A DNA stretch of 64,000 bases from positions 189,542-253,541 of the forward strand of contig NZ_MKTH01000018.1 of assembly GCF_001898175.1 (NCBI RefSeq). The letters run 5' to 3'. The DNA comes from Cellulomonas sp. 73-92. GTDB taxonomy: Bacteria; Actinomycetota; Actinomycetes; Actinomycetales; Cellulomonadaceae. The notes under the pieces are model-generated. The model was given only the letters and a program-made list of their open reading frames with translations. It ran no database searches and had not been told where the DNA came from. Shown here piece after piece: positions 26,997 to 34,549 of this stretch. Numbering within the stretch: position 1 is the first letter of the stretch; each line of letters starts with the position of its first letter. Position numbers and translations under genes: made by a program.

Positions 26997-27599
26997 ATGG
27001 GCGTGGCGGACAGGCCGCTGCGGATCGTGGTGATCGGCGACGAGCTGGCGGCCGGCGCGGGGGACCCCAAGGGCCTCGGCTGGGTCGGCCGGGTCGCCGC
27101 GCGCACGGTCCCCCCGGTGGCGCCGACGTTCCTCACGCTGGCCGTCCCGGGCGAGCCCACGGCGGGCCTCGGCGCGCGCTGGGAGGCCGAGGCGGCGCGC
27201 CGCTGGGCGTCGGACACGGACAACCGGCTCGTCGTCGGCCTGGGCCGGGCCGACGTGGCCGCCGGCCTGTCGCCCGCGCGCAGCCGGCTGAACCTCGCGA
27301 ACATCCTCGACATCGCCGAGCACCACCGGGTGCCGGCCTTCGTCGTCGGCCCGCCCCCCGGGCAGGACGCCGACCGGGACCGCCTCGCCGAGCTCTCCGC
27401 CGCGTTCGGCGACGTCGCGAGCCGCCGGCGCGTGCCGTACGTCGACTGCTTCACCCCGCTCGTCGCGCACGAGCAGTGGCTCGCCGACCTGGCGGCCGGC
27501 GACGGCCACCTGCCCGGTCAGGCGGGCTACGGCCTCATGGCGTGGCTGGTGCTGCACACCGGCTGGCACCTGTGGCTCGGCCTGCCCGAGGACCTCTAG
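26997..27599 (+). CDS. SGNH/GDSL-type esterase-like protein
   Basis: 200 residues from ATG 26997. It follows the SGNH plan: block I VIGDELAAGAG near the N-terminus, with the catalytic Ser position of GDS(L) occupied by Glu (GDE), and a block V-like DGHLPGQAGY with the catalytic His near residue 178. Loss of the nucleophile Ser at the expected position makes hydrolase activity doubtful. No signal peptide. It lies 88 bp after kgd on the same strand and converges with the PadR gene (3-bp gap). Confidence 0.7.
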   Translation: MGVADRPLRIVVIGDELAAGAGDPKGLGWVGRVAARTVPPVAPTFLTLAVPGEPTAGLGARWEAEAARRWASDTDNRLVVGLGRADVAAGLSPARSRLNLANILDIAEHHRVPAFVVGPPPGQDADRDRLAELSAAFGDVASRRRVPYVDCFTPLVAHEQWLADLAAGDGHLPGQAGYGLMAWLVLHTGWHLWLGLPEDL

Positions 27600-27602
27600 C
27601 CG

Positions 27603-28220
27603 TCACGCCCGCAGCGTGCCGCGCACGGCGGCCAGCGCGGACGCCAGCACCGTGCGCACGGTGGTGACCGTCAGCTCGGTCACCTCGCCGACGGCGTCGG
27701 CCCGCCGCAGGTCGGCGCGCAGCTCGTCGGAGAACCGCCGGACGGCTGCGTCGGCGTCCATCCGGCGCGTGTGCGAGGCGGCCCGCGCGTCCCGGTGGGG
27801 CGCCGCCTCGACGTGCGTGGCGGAGGCTCGGGCCCGTTCGGCGGCCCCCGCCAGCTCGTCGCGCAGCCGTGACATCGCCTCCCGGACGTCGTCGCGCACC
27901 GCCCCGGCCCGCTCCCGGACGGTCGCGGCGATGTCCGCCTCGACCGCCGCGAGGTCCGCGCGCCGGGAGTCGAGCTCGCGGCGGCCCGCCTCCGTCAGCC
28001 GGTAGGTCGTCTTGCGGCCGTCCTCGGAGTCGGCGCTCACCACGAGCCCCTCCTCCTCCAGGCGCGCCAGCCGCGGGTAGACCGTGCCGGCGCTGGGCCG
28101 GTATGTGCCGCCGAAGCGGTCGGAGAGCGCGGTGATGAGCTCGTACCCGTGGCGTGGCCCGGCCTCGAGCAGCGCGAGCAGGTAGAGCCGCAGCTGGCCG
28201 TGCGCGAAGACCGAGGGCAT
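27603..28220 (-). CDS. PadR-family transcriptional regulator
   Basis: 205 residues from ATG 28220, overlapping the stop of the DUF4097 gene (ATGA). N-terminal winged helix: LRLYLLALLEAGPRHGYELITALSDRFGGTYRPSAGTVYPRLARLEEEGLV...GRKTTYRLTEAGRREL, typical PadR, followed by a long charged helical C-terminal part (~85-205) larger than in simple PadR proteins. It probably represses its own operon by binding the inverted repeat at 29035-29070. Confidence 0.92.
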   Translation of the reverse strand: MPSVFAHGQLRLYLLALLEAGPRHGYELITALSDRFGGTYRPSAGTVYPRLARLEEEGLVVSADSEDGRKTTYRLTEAGRRELDSRRADLAAVEADIAATVRERAGAVRDDVREAMSRLRDELAGAAERARASATHVEAAPHRDARAASHTRRMDADAAVRRFSDELRADLRRADAVGEVTELTVTTVRTVLASALAAVRGTLRA

Positions 28221-29020
28221 CACGCCCCCTGGCGGAGCACGGTGAGGTTGCCCGAGACCGTCGACACCTGAACGTGGCACGTGCCGTCGCCGCTGGCGAT
28301 GTCCACGTTGCGCGTCCCCGGCCGGCCGCCGTACTCCTGGTCGTCGACCACGACGCGGCCCGACACCGACTGGCCCGTCACGCGCACGCCTTTGCCGACA
28401 GGCAGCCGCAGCGTGACGTCGCCGGAGACGGACGTCGCGGTGACCGACGAGGTGCCCGACGACACGTCGAGCGTCACGCGCCCCGACACGGACTTGGCGG
28501 ACACGACCGTCAGCTCGCCGGACGCCGCGAGCTCGCCGGACACCGAGTTGAGGCCGAGCGGCCCGCTGTGGCCGCGCACGGCGACGTCACCGGAGACCGT
28601 CTTGGCGCTCAGGCTGCCGCGGGTGCCGTCGACGACGACCGACCCGGACACCGTCGAGACGGACGAGTCCTCCTGGACGCCGGCCAGCAGGCCCTCGCCG
28701 CTGACGGTGCCCAGGCGGACCGCGGTGTGCGCCGGCACGGCGATGGTGACGTCGACCTTGTCGTTGCCGCGGAAGTGCGTGAGGTTGTCGAGGAACTGGT
28801 CCCAGCCGCCGAGCGTGAACTGGTAGCCCAGGCGCAGCTCGCCCTCGTGGTACGCCACCTCCAGCGGGCGGCCGCGCACCGAGTGCACCTCGACGCGCAC
28901 CACCGGCTCGTCGTGCACGACGACGTCCGCGCGCCCCCCGACCAGGCCGACGCGCAGGCGCGCGACGTCGTCGACCTCGATGACCTGCGGGCCGTCGACG
29001 ACCCAGGAGTCCGTAGCCAT
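28220..29020 (-). CDS. DUF4097 putative adhesin-like beta-solenoid protein
   Basis: 266 residues from ATG 29020 with GGAGAG upstream. It is made of repeated 'TVSG(x)V' turns (GTVSGEG, STVSGSV, KTVSGDV, NSVSGEL, KSVSGRV, TSVSGDV, QSVSGRV, STVSGNL) characteristic of the DUF4097/DUF2807 right-handed beta-helix. It has no signal peptide or membrane anchor, so despite the 'adhesin' name it is probably cytoplasmic or anchored via a partner. It forms an operon with the PadR regulator, a pairing common in actinobacteria. Function unknown. Confidence 0.9.
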   Translation of the reverse strand: MATDSWVVDGPQVIEVDDVARLRVGLVGGRADVVVHDEPVVRVEVHSVRGRPLEVAYHEGELRLGYQFTLGGWDQFLDNLTHFRGNDKVDVTIAVPAHTAVRLGTVSGEGLLAGVQEDSSVSTVSGSVVVDGTRGSLSAKTVSGDVAVRGHSGPLGLNSVSGELAASGELTVVSAKSVSGRVTLDVSSGTSSVTATSVSGDVTLRLPVGKGVRVTGQSVSGRVVVDDQEYGGRPGTRNVDIASGDGTCHVQVSTVSGNLTVLRQGA

Positions 29021-29034
29021 GATGCTCTCCGATT

Positions 29035-29070
29035 CGCGATATGTCTCGTGTGTGAACACGCTATATCGCG
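29035..29070. promoter_or_regulatory. Inverted-repeat operator/promoter of the DUF4097-padR operon
   Basis: CGCGATAT (29035-29042) and ATATCGCG (29063-29070) are exact inverted arms, enclosing a smaller inverted repeat CGTGT/ACACG (29047-29051 / 29056-29060). It is an AT-enriched patch 15 bp before the DUF4097 start. It is likely bound by the PadR protein of the operon. Confidence 0.7.
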
Positions 29071-29088
29071 TCCTGCGGCCACGCAACC

Positions 29089-29139
29089 CACTTTCCTGAG
29101 CTTCCTGTCGTGATTCGCGACCGGAAGCTCAGGAAAGTG
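29089..29139. repeat. 51-bp REP-like double-hairpin repeat, copy 2
   Basis: Perfect 17-bp outer arms CACTTTCCTGAGCTTCC (29089-29105) and its complement (29123-29139), with an inner hairpin GTCGTG-ATT-CGCGAC. Relative to copy 1 at 7967-8017 the inner stem carries a base change that keeps pairing (G-U versus G-C). It lies between the DUF4097 promoter and the pilT stop. Confidence 0.85.
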
Positions 29140-29162
29140 AAGGAGCGGGGGGAAGGCGGGGG

Positions 29163-30260
29163 TCAGACGATGATGCCGGCGGCCTTGAGCTCCACCGTGA
29201 GGTCGTGCGGGTTGGACGAGGCCGACATCGCCTCGTCGTACGTCACGACGTCGTCGCGGACCAGCCGGAACAGGTGCTGGTCGAACGTCTGCATCTTGTA
29301 GAAGTCGCCCTCGCGGATGAGGTCGGCGATCGGCGGGTTCTCCAGGGGCTCCACGATCGCCTCGGCGATGCGGCCCGTGTTGACCATGACCTCGACGGCG
29401 GGCACGCGGCCCGTGCCGTCCGCCTTGCGCACCAGGCGCTGCGAGACGACACCACGCAGCGCCTGCGACAGCGCGATGCGGATCTGCTTCTGCTCGTGCG
29501 GCGGGAAGAAGTCGATGATGCGGTTGATGGTCTCCGCGGAGTCGATCGTGTGCAGCGTCGAGAAGACGAGGTGACCGGTCTCGGCGGCGGACAGCGCGGC
29601 GCGCACCGTCTCGGTGTCGCGCATCTCGCCGACGAGGATGACGTCGGGGTCCTGGCGCATCGCGGCACGCAGCGCGACGGCGAAGTCGGCGGTGTCCTGG
29701 CGCACCTCGCGCTGGGACACGATCGCCTTCTTGTCCGAGTGCAGGATCTCGATCGGGTCCTCGATGGTGACGATGTTCACCTCGCGGTACGAGTTGACGA
29801 GGTCGACCATCGACGCGAGCGTCGTCGTCTTGCCGGAGCCCGTCGGCCCCGTGACCAGCACCAGGCCGCGCGGCTCGAGCGCCAGCTCGCCGACGACCTC
29901 GGGCAGCCCCAGCTCGCCGAGCGACTGCGCGCCGACCGACACCCGCCGGAAGACGAGGCCGAACGTGCCGCGGGCCTGGTAGGCGTTGACACGGAACCGG
30001 CCGACACCGGCCAGCGAGTAGGCGAAGTCGGCCTCGTGCGTGGTGCGGAAGATCTCGACGAGCTCGTTGGGGATGACCTCCTCGAGCATGCGCTCGGTGT
30101 CCACCGGACGCAGGTCCGGTGCCTGGAGCTTCCGCAGCCGCCCGTCAACGCGCACGCGCGGCGGTGACCCGACCTTGATGTGCAGGTCGGAGCCCCCGGT
30201 GCTGGCCAGGGCATGGAGGAAGGGGATGATCGAGACCTGCTGGCCCGCCGCCGCATTCAC
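29163..30260 (-). CDS. pilT: PilT-like type IV pilus retraction ATPase
   Basis: 365 residues from GTG 30260. N-terminal PAS-like domain (GGSDLHIKVGSPPRVRVDG), Walker A GPTGSGKTTT, Asp box VTIEDPIE, Walker B VILVGEMRD, His box STLHT, and the C-terminal DLIREGDFYKMQTFDQHL, matching the AIRNIGE/helix region of PilT. It is close in length to PilT (~345-370). No pilB, pilC, pilin or peptidase gene lies nearby, and the Tad operon 17 kb away uses TadA. The partner pilus system must be elsewhere. Confidence 0.92.
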   Translation of the reverse strand: MNAAAGQQVSIIPFLHALASTGGSDLHIKVGSPPRVRVDGRLRKLQAPDLRPVDTERMLEEVIPNELVEIFRTTHEADFAYSLAGVGRFRVNAYQARGTFGLVFRRVSVGAQSLGELGLPEVVGELALEPRGLVLVTGPTGSGKTTTLASMVDLVNSYREVNIVTIEDPIEILHSDKKAIVSQREVRQDTADFAVALRAAMRQDPDVILVGEMRDTETVRAALSAAETGHLVFSTLHTIDSAETINRIIDFFPPHEQKQIRIALSQALRGVVSQRLVRKADGTGRVPAVEVMVNTGRIAEAIVEPLENPPIADLIREGDFYKMQTFDQHLFRLVRDDVVTYDEAMSASSNPHDLTVELKAAGIIV

Positions 30261-30407
30261 CACTGGAGTATCGGGCGGCGTCCTGCCGGACTTGAACCCC
30301 GATTCCGGACGAACCGGTCCGGTTCGGCGCATCGATGCACGTGTGGGACCATGGACGCCGACGTCGCGCCCCGCGGGAGCGCGCACCAGCATCCGAGGAG
30401 ACGACCG

Positions 30408-30482
30408 ATGAGCAAGCGTGGCCGCAAGCGCAAGGGCCGTGCGGGGAGCGCCGCCAACCACGGCAAGCGCCCCAACGCCTGA
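30408..30482 (+). CDS. Large-subunit ribosomal protein bL37 (24 residues)
   Basis: A 24-codon gene: ATG 30408 with GAGGAG 8-13 bases upstream, stop at 30480-30482. The product starts MSKRGRKRKGR and ends ANHGKRPNA. Extreme basicity and the NHGKRPNA ending match bL37, the tiny actinobacterial 50S protein seen in mycobacterial ribosome structures. It is followed 16 bp later by an intrinsic terminator, so it is a monocistronic gene. It is easily missed by gene finders because of its size. It sits convergent to rsrA-sigR and divergent from pilT. Confidence 0.9.
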   Translation: MSKRGRKRKGRAGSAANHGKRPNA

Positions 30483-30498
30483 GCGCTGACACACGAGA

Positions 30499-30521
30499 GG
30501 CCCCGACCGATGGTCGGGGCC
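30499..30521. terminator. Intrinsic terminator after bL37, shared with rsrA
   Basis: Perfect arms GGCCCCGACC (30499-30508) and GGTCGGGGCC (30512-30521), 3-base loop, followed by TTCGTCGTT. It lies between two convergent genes, so it may act in both directions. Confidence 0.9.
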
Positions 30522-30546
30522 TTCGTCGTTCCCGGGTCGGCGTCGG

Positions 30547-30843
30547 CTACTGGTCGGCGACGCGGACCTGCAGCAGCGTCTGCTGGATGCGCACCCGCAG
30601 GCCCGCCGGCGCCTCCTCCTGGCAGGAGCGACGCACGATGCTCTTGAGCACCACGTCGATGCTGTACTCCGCCAGGCACGGCGGGCAGCCCGCGAGGTGG
30701 TCGCGCAGGTCGTCCTCGTCGGCGGGGGTCAGCTCCTTGTCGAGGTAGCTCCACAGCCTCTGGAGCGCGGCCGAGCAGGGGTCCTCGTCGATCGTCAGCG
30801 GCGCGTGGGCCTCGTCGTCCACCGCGCGGTCGTCGTCGGTCAT
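30547..30843 (-). CDS. rsrA: RsrA/RshA-type zinc anti-sigma factor
   Basis: 98 residues from ATG 30843. It contains the ZAS (zinc-associated anti-sigma) ligands: an N-terminal Cys (DEDPCSAAL), then the HLAGCPPC motif giving His-x3-Cys-x2-Cys. In this family the zinc-bound form holds SigR/SigH inactive, and disulphide stress oxidises the cysteines and frees the sigma factor. Its start overlaps the sigR stop by 4 bases (ATGA), fitting one-to-one coupled synthesis. Confidence 0.94.
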   Translation of the reverse strand: MTDDDRAVDDEAHAPLTIDEDPCSAALQRLWSYLDKELTPADEDDLRDHLAGCPPCLAEYSIDVVLKSIVRRSCQEEAPAGLRVRIQQTLLQVRVADQ

Positions 30844-31475
30844 GGCCTTCCCTCCGGATCGCCCGGGCCGGCCGCGACGAGGCCGCGCTCCTGGGCGTAG
30901 TCGTGCAACAGCTCGCGGAGCTGGGCGCGGCCCCGGTGCAGGCGGGACATCACCGTCCCGATCGGGGTGCCCATGATCTCCGCGATCTCCTTGTAGGCGA
31001 AGCCCTCGACGTCGGCCAGGTAGACGGCCATCCGGAAGTCGTCGGGGATGCGCTGGAGCGCGGCCTTGACGTCGGAGTCCGGCAGGTGGTCGAGGGCCTC
31101 GGCCTCGGCCGAGCGCAGCCCGGTCGAGGAGTGCGACTCCGCCTTGGCCAGCTGCCAGTCCTCGACCTGGTCGGTGTGGGACTGGATGGGTTCGCGCTGC
31201 TTGCGGCGGTAGGAGTTGATGTACGTGTTGGTGAGGATCCGGTACAGCCACGCCTTGAGGTTGGTGCCCGGCCGGTACTGGTGGAAGGCGGCGAACGCCT
31301 TCGTGAAGGTCTCCTGCACCAGGTCCTCGGCGTCGGCGGCGTTGCGCGTCATGCGCAGGGCAGCCCCGTAGAGCTGGTCCAGGTAGACCAGTGCCTCCGC
31401 CTCGAACCGGCGCGTGCGAGCCGCCTCGTCCTCGTCGGCGGGCACCCGCGTCGTGTCCACGTCGTCCTCGCTCAT
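30840..31475 (-). CDS. sigR: ECF RNA polymerase sigma factor, SigR/SigH type (thiol-oxidative stress)
   Basis: 211 residues from ATG 31475. Region 2 ([69 protein letters not shown]) and region 4 ([48 protein letters not shown]) are highly typical of SigR/SigH. It directs stress genes for thioredoxin, mycothiol and proteases. The frame stays open upstream with ATG at 31595, 40 codons earlier, just downstream of a sigma-R-type promoter. A longer isoform like Streptomyces SigR' is therefore possible. Confidence 0.95.
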   Translation of the reverse strand: MSEDDVDTTRVPADEDEAARTRRFEAEALVYLDQLYGAALRMTRNAADAEDLVQETFTKAFAAFHQYRPGTNLKAWLYRILTNTYINSYRRKQREPIQSHTDQVEDWQLAKAESHSSTGLRSAEAEALDHLPDSDVKAALQRIPDDFRMAVYLADVEGFAYKEIAEIMGTPIGTVMSRLHRGRAQLRELLHDYAQERGLVAAGPGDPEGRP

Positions 31476-31604
31476 CGCGCCCGAGCCTAGCCGCCAGGGC
31501 TGTGCGTCACCCGGGAGGGCCGGCGACGGCAGCACGAACGACGAACGCGCCGCGCTCGCCGACGCCGCCGGGCGCTCAGCGAGTGCACAGGACATACGGC
31601 GCAC

Positions 31605-31632
31605 AACGCCTCGCGCGGCGGCGCCATTCCCC
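31605..31632 (-). promoter_or_regulatory. SigR-type autoregulatory promoter of sigR-rsrA
   Basis: On the minus strand GGGGAAT (31632-31626), exactly 18 bases, then GTT (31607-31605), matching the sigma-R/sigma-H consensus GGGAAT-N18-GTT. Predicted transcription start is about 31598, giving a ~120-base leader to ATG 31475 or a near-leaderless start at ATG 31595. Confidence 0.85.
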
Positions 31633-31679
31633 GCGGGCTAGCGTTGAGCAGGCTCCACCGTCCGACGAGGAGGGACACC

Positions 31680-32132
31680 GTGCTGCTGCGTCCGTTCGCC
31701 CGCCCGCTGTTCGCGTCGTGGTTCGTCGCGGAGGGGATCGACGCCCTCCGTCACCCGGCGGTGCACGCGACCGCCGGACGGGAGGGGCTGGCGGCGCTGC
31801 ACGGGCACGTCGGCCGCCTCCCCGGGCTGAGCCAGTCGCTCGACCGCGCGCTGACGACGGTGACCGACACGCAGCTCGGGCTCGTCGTGCGCGCGCACGG
31901 TGCCGCGACGATCGTCGCCGCGGGTGCGCTGGCCACCGGCAAGGCGCCGCGGACCGCGGGCCTGGCGCTGGCCGTGCTGACGGTCCCGGTGGTCGTCGCC
32001 TCGCTGCCCGCCGGCCGCTCCGGTGGCGAGGCCGAGGCGCTGCGGCGGCGCCGGTTCTGGTCGTCCGTGAGCGCGCTCGGCGGCGCGCTGCTCGCCGCGG
32101 GCGACCTCGCGGGGCGCCCCGGCATGGCCTGA
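31680..32132 (+). CDS. DoxX-family membrane protein
   Basis: 150 residues from GTG 31680 with GAGGAGGGA upstream. DoxX features: RPLFASWFVAEGIDALRHP at the N-terminus, then hydrophobic segments around ~73-87 and ~93-107, and the ending FWSSVSALGGALLAAGDLAG. Known members are small multi-helix membrane proteins, some tied to redox or thiol homeostasis. It is divergent from sigR, and the intergenic region holds the SigR-type promoter (reading the other way). A link to oxidative stress is plausible but unproven. Confidence 0.82.
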   Translation: MLLRPFARPLFASWFVAEGIDALRHPAVHATAGREGLAALHGHVGRLPGLSQSLDRALTTVTDTQLGLVVRAHGAATIVAAGALATGKAPRTAGLALAVLTVPVVVASLPAGRSGGEAEALRRRRFWSSVSALGGALLAAGDLAGRPGMA

Positions 32133-32200
32133 CGCGTCCACGCTGCTCGCGAGGCGAGGGCGGCCGCGGCCGAGGACTGAAAGCGCCGTACCCTCAGCCC

Positions 32201-33478
32201 ATGACCAGCACGTGGGCGGCACCGACAGCGTCCGGGCCGCTCGACGCCCTCGTCGAGGTCCCCGGGTCCAAGTCGCTGTCCAACCGCTACCTGGTGCTCG
32301 CGGCGCTCGCCGCCGGTCCGTCCCGCCTGCGGGGCGTCCTCGACTCCCGGGACACCCGCCTGATGGCCGGTGCGCTGCGCGCCCTGGGCACGTCCGTGAC
32401 CGAGTCCGAGGCCGACTGGCTGGTCTCCCCCGGGCCGTTGACCGGCGGGGTGACGGTCGACTGCGGGCTGGCCGGCACCGTGATGCGGTTCCTGCCGCCC
32501 GTGGCGGCGCTCGCCGACGGCCTCGTGCGGTTCGACGGGGACGCGCAGGCCTACGCCCGCCCGATGGGTCCCGTGCTCGAGGCGTTGCGTGCCCTCGGCG
32601 TCCGCGTCGACGACCACGGCGAGGCCGGCCGGCTGCCGTTCACCGTGCACGGGCGCGGCGGGCTGACCGGCGGCTCCGTCGACGTCGACGCGTCCGGCTC
32701 CAGCCAGTTCGTCTCGGGCCTGCTGCTGGCGGCCGCGCGGTACGCGCAGGGCCTGACCGTGCGCCACATCGGCCCGACCCTGCCGTCGCTGCCGCACATC
32801 GAGATGACCGTCGCGGTGCTGCGGGCCGCCGGCGTGACCGTCGACGACTCGCGCCCCGGCATCTGGCGCGTCGCCCCCGGCGCCATCGCCGGCCGTGACG
32901 TGCGGGTCGAGCCGGACCTGTCCAACGCGGCGCCGTTCCTCGCGTCGGCGCTCGTGGCCGGCGGCACGGTGCGCGTGCCCGGCTGGCCGACGACGACGAC
33001 GCAGCCCGGTGCGCTGCTGCCCGGGCTGCTGGAGCGCATGGGCGGGCGCTCCGCGCTGACCGACGGCGTGCTCGAAGTCACCGGGATCGGCGCCGTCCAC
33101 GGCATCGACGTCGACCTGCGGGCCGCCTCCGAGCTCGCGCCGACGATCGCCGCCCTCGCGGTCCTGGCGGACTCCCCCACCCGGCTGCGCGGCATCGCGC
33201 ACATGCGCGGCCACGAGACCGACCGGCTGGCGGCGCTCGCCACGGAGATCACCGCGCGCGGCGGCTGGGCCCAGCAGACGAGCGACGGGCTGGTCATCAC
33301 GCCGCGGCCGCTGTCGCCCGGCCTGTGGCGGGCGTACGCCGACCACCGGATGGCCACCGCCGGCGCCCTCCTCGGGCTGGCCGTGGCGGGCATCGAGGTC
33401 GACGACGTCGACTCGACGGCCAAGACGCTGCCCGGCTTCGTCGGGATGTGGGCCGGGATGCTGGGGTCGCCCGCCTGA
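32201..33478 (+). CDS. aroA: 3-phosphoshikimate 1-carboxyvinyltransferase (EPSP synthase)
   Basis: 425 residues from ATG 32201. Substrate-binding motifs: VPGSKSLSNRYLVLAAL at the start, DSRDTRLMAGAL, CGLAGTVMRF (the phosphoenolpyruvate site GLAGT), SSQFVSGLLLA, HIEMTVAVLR, the catalytic Asp/Glu region DLRAASELAPTIAALAV and RGHETDRL...DHRMATAGALLGLA. It catalyses the sixth shikimate-pathway step, shikimate-3-phosphate plus phosphoenolpyruvate to EPSP, in the cytoplasm. Length is normal. Its stop overlaps the rsgA start (TGATG). Confidence 0.96.
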   Translation: MTSTWAAPTASGPLDALVEVPGSKSLSNRYLVLAALAAGPSRLRGVLDSRDTRLMAGALRALGTSVTESEADWLVSPGPLTGGVTVDCGLAGTVMRFLPPVAALADGLVRFDGDAQAYARPMGPVLEALRALGVRVDDHGEAGRLPFTVHGRGGLTGGSVDVDASGSSQFVSGLLLAAARYAQGLTVRHIGPTLPSLPHIEMTVAVLRAAGVTVDDSRPGIWRVAPGAIAGRDVRVEPDLSNAAPFLASALVAGGTVRVPGWPTTTTQPGALLPGLLERMGGRSALTDGVLEVTGIGAVHGIDVDLRAASELAPTIAALAVLADSPTRLRGIAHMRGHETDRLAALATEITARGGWAQQTSDGLVITPRPLSPGLWRAYADHRMATAGALLGLAVAGIEVDDVDSTAKTLPGFVGMWAGMLGSPA

Positions 33479-34539
33479 TGGCGCAGCGACGGTACGACGA
33501 GTCCGACGTGCGGGTGCGCCCCGGGCGCGGCTCGCGGCCACGCACCAAGCAGCGTCCCGAGCACGCCGACGCCCGCACCGGGCTCGTCACCGGCGTCGAC
33601 CGGGGCCGCTACGCCGTGCTCGTCGCGCCGTCCGACGACGAGCCGGAGCGCATGGTCGTCGCGATGAAGGCGCGCGAGCTCGGCCGCGAGCGCGTGGTGC
33701 CCGGCGACCGGGTCGACCTCGTCGGCGACGCGTCCGGCGAGCAGGGCACGCTGGCCCGCATCGTGCGGATCGGCGAGCGGCGCACCGTGCTGCGGCGCAC
33801 GGCCGACGACACCGACCCCGTCGAGCGCGTCATCGTGGCGAACGCCGACCAGCTGGTGATCGTCACCGCGCTCGCCGAGCCGGAGCCGCGGCCGCGGATG
33901 ATCGACCGCTGCGTCGTCGCCGCCTACGACGCGGGCATGTCGGCGCTGCTCGCCCTGACCAAGGCCGACCTCGAGGACCCCGCGCCGCTCACGCAGATGT
34001 ACGAGCCCGTGGGCGTCTCCGTCGTCGTCACCCGCCGCGACGGTGACGCGATCGAGGGGCTCGACGACCTGCGCGCGGCCCTGGCCGGGAAGGTGTCGGT
34101 GCTCGTCGGGCACTCCGGCGTGGGCAAGTCCACCCTGGTCAACGCCCTCGTGCCGGACGCCGGCCGCGCGATCGGCGTCGTCAACGACGTCACGGGCCGC
34201 GGGCGGCACACCTCCACGTCGGCGGTCGCGCTGCGCGTGCCCGGGCCGGGGGCGGCGACCTGGGTGATCGACACCCCGGGCGTGCGCTCGTTCGGCCTCG
34301 CTCACGTCAAGGTGGAGCACCTGCTCGCCGCGTTCGCCGACCTCGCGGCCGTCGCGGACCGCTGCCCGCGCGGCTGCACGCACGCCGCCGACGCCCCGGA
34401 CTGCGAGCTCGACGCCTGGGTGGCGGAGGCGCCCGACGAGCCGGCGAGCGCGGCACGGGCGGCACGGGTGGACTCGTTCCGCCGGCTGCTGGCGGCCCGC
34501 ACCGGTGCGCCGGAGCCCGAGGAGCAGGCCGCCCGCTAG
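33478..34539 (+). CDS. rsgA: Ribosome small-subunit-dependent GTPase RsgA
   Basis: 353 residues from ATG 33478, sharing one base with the aroA stop. N-terminal OB-like domain, then a circularly permuted GTPase: G4 LTKADLED precedes G1 GHSGVGKSTLVNAL and G3 DTPGVR, with the G2 region GRGRHTST between. The C-terminal zinc finger is CPRGCTHAADAPDC (Cys, Cys, His, Cys). It aids late 30S maturation and is released by GTP hydrolysis. It is part of the aroA-rsgA-hisN run conserved in actinobacteria. Confidence 0.95.
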   Translation: MAQRRYDESDVRVRPGRGSRPRTKQRPEHADARTGLVTGVDRGRYAVLVAPSDDEPERMVVAMKARELGRERVVPGDRVDLVGDASGEQGTLARIVRIGERRTVLRRTADDTDPVERVIVANADQLVIVTALAEPEPRPRMIDRCVVAAYDAGMSALLALTKADLEDPAPLTQMYEPVGVSVVVTRRDGDAIEGLDDLRAALAGKVSVLVGHSGVGKSTLVNALVPDAGRAIGVVNDVTGRGRHTSTSAVALRVPGPGAATWVIDTPGVRSFGLAHVKVEHLLAAFADLAAVADRCPRGCTHAADAPDCELDAWVAEAPDEPASAARAARVDSFRRLLAARTGAPEPEEQAAR

Positions 34540-34549
34540 CGTGTCGCCC

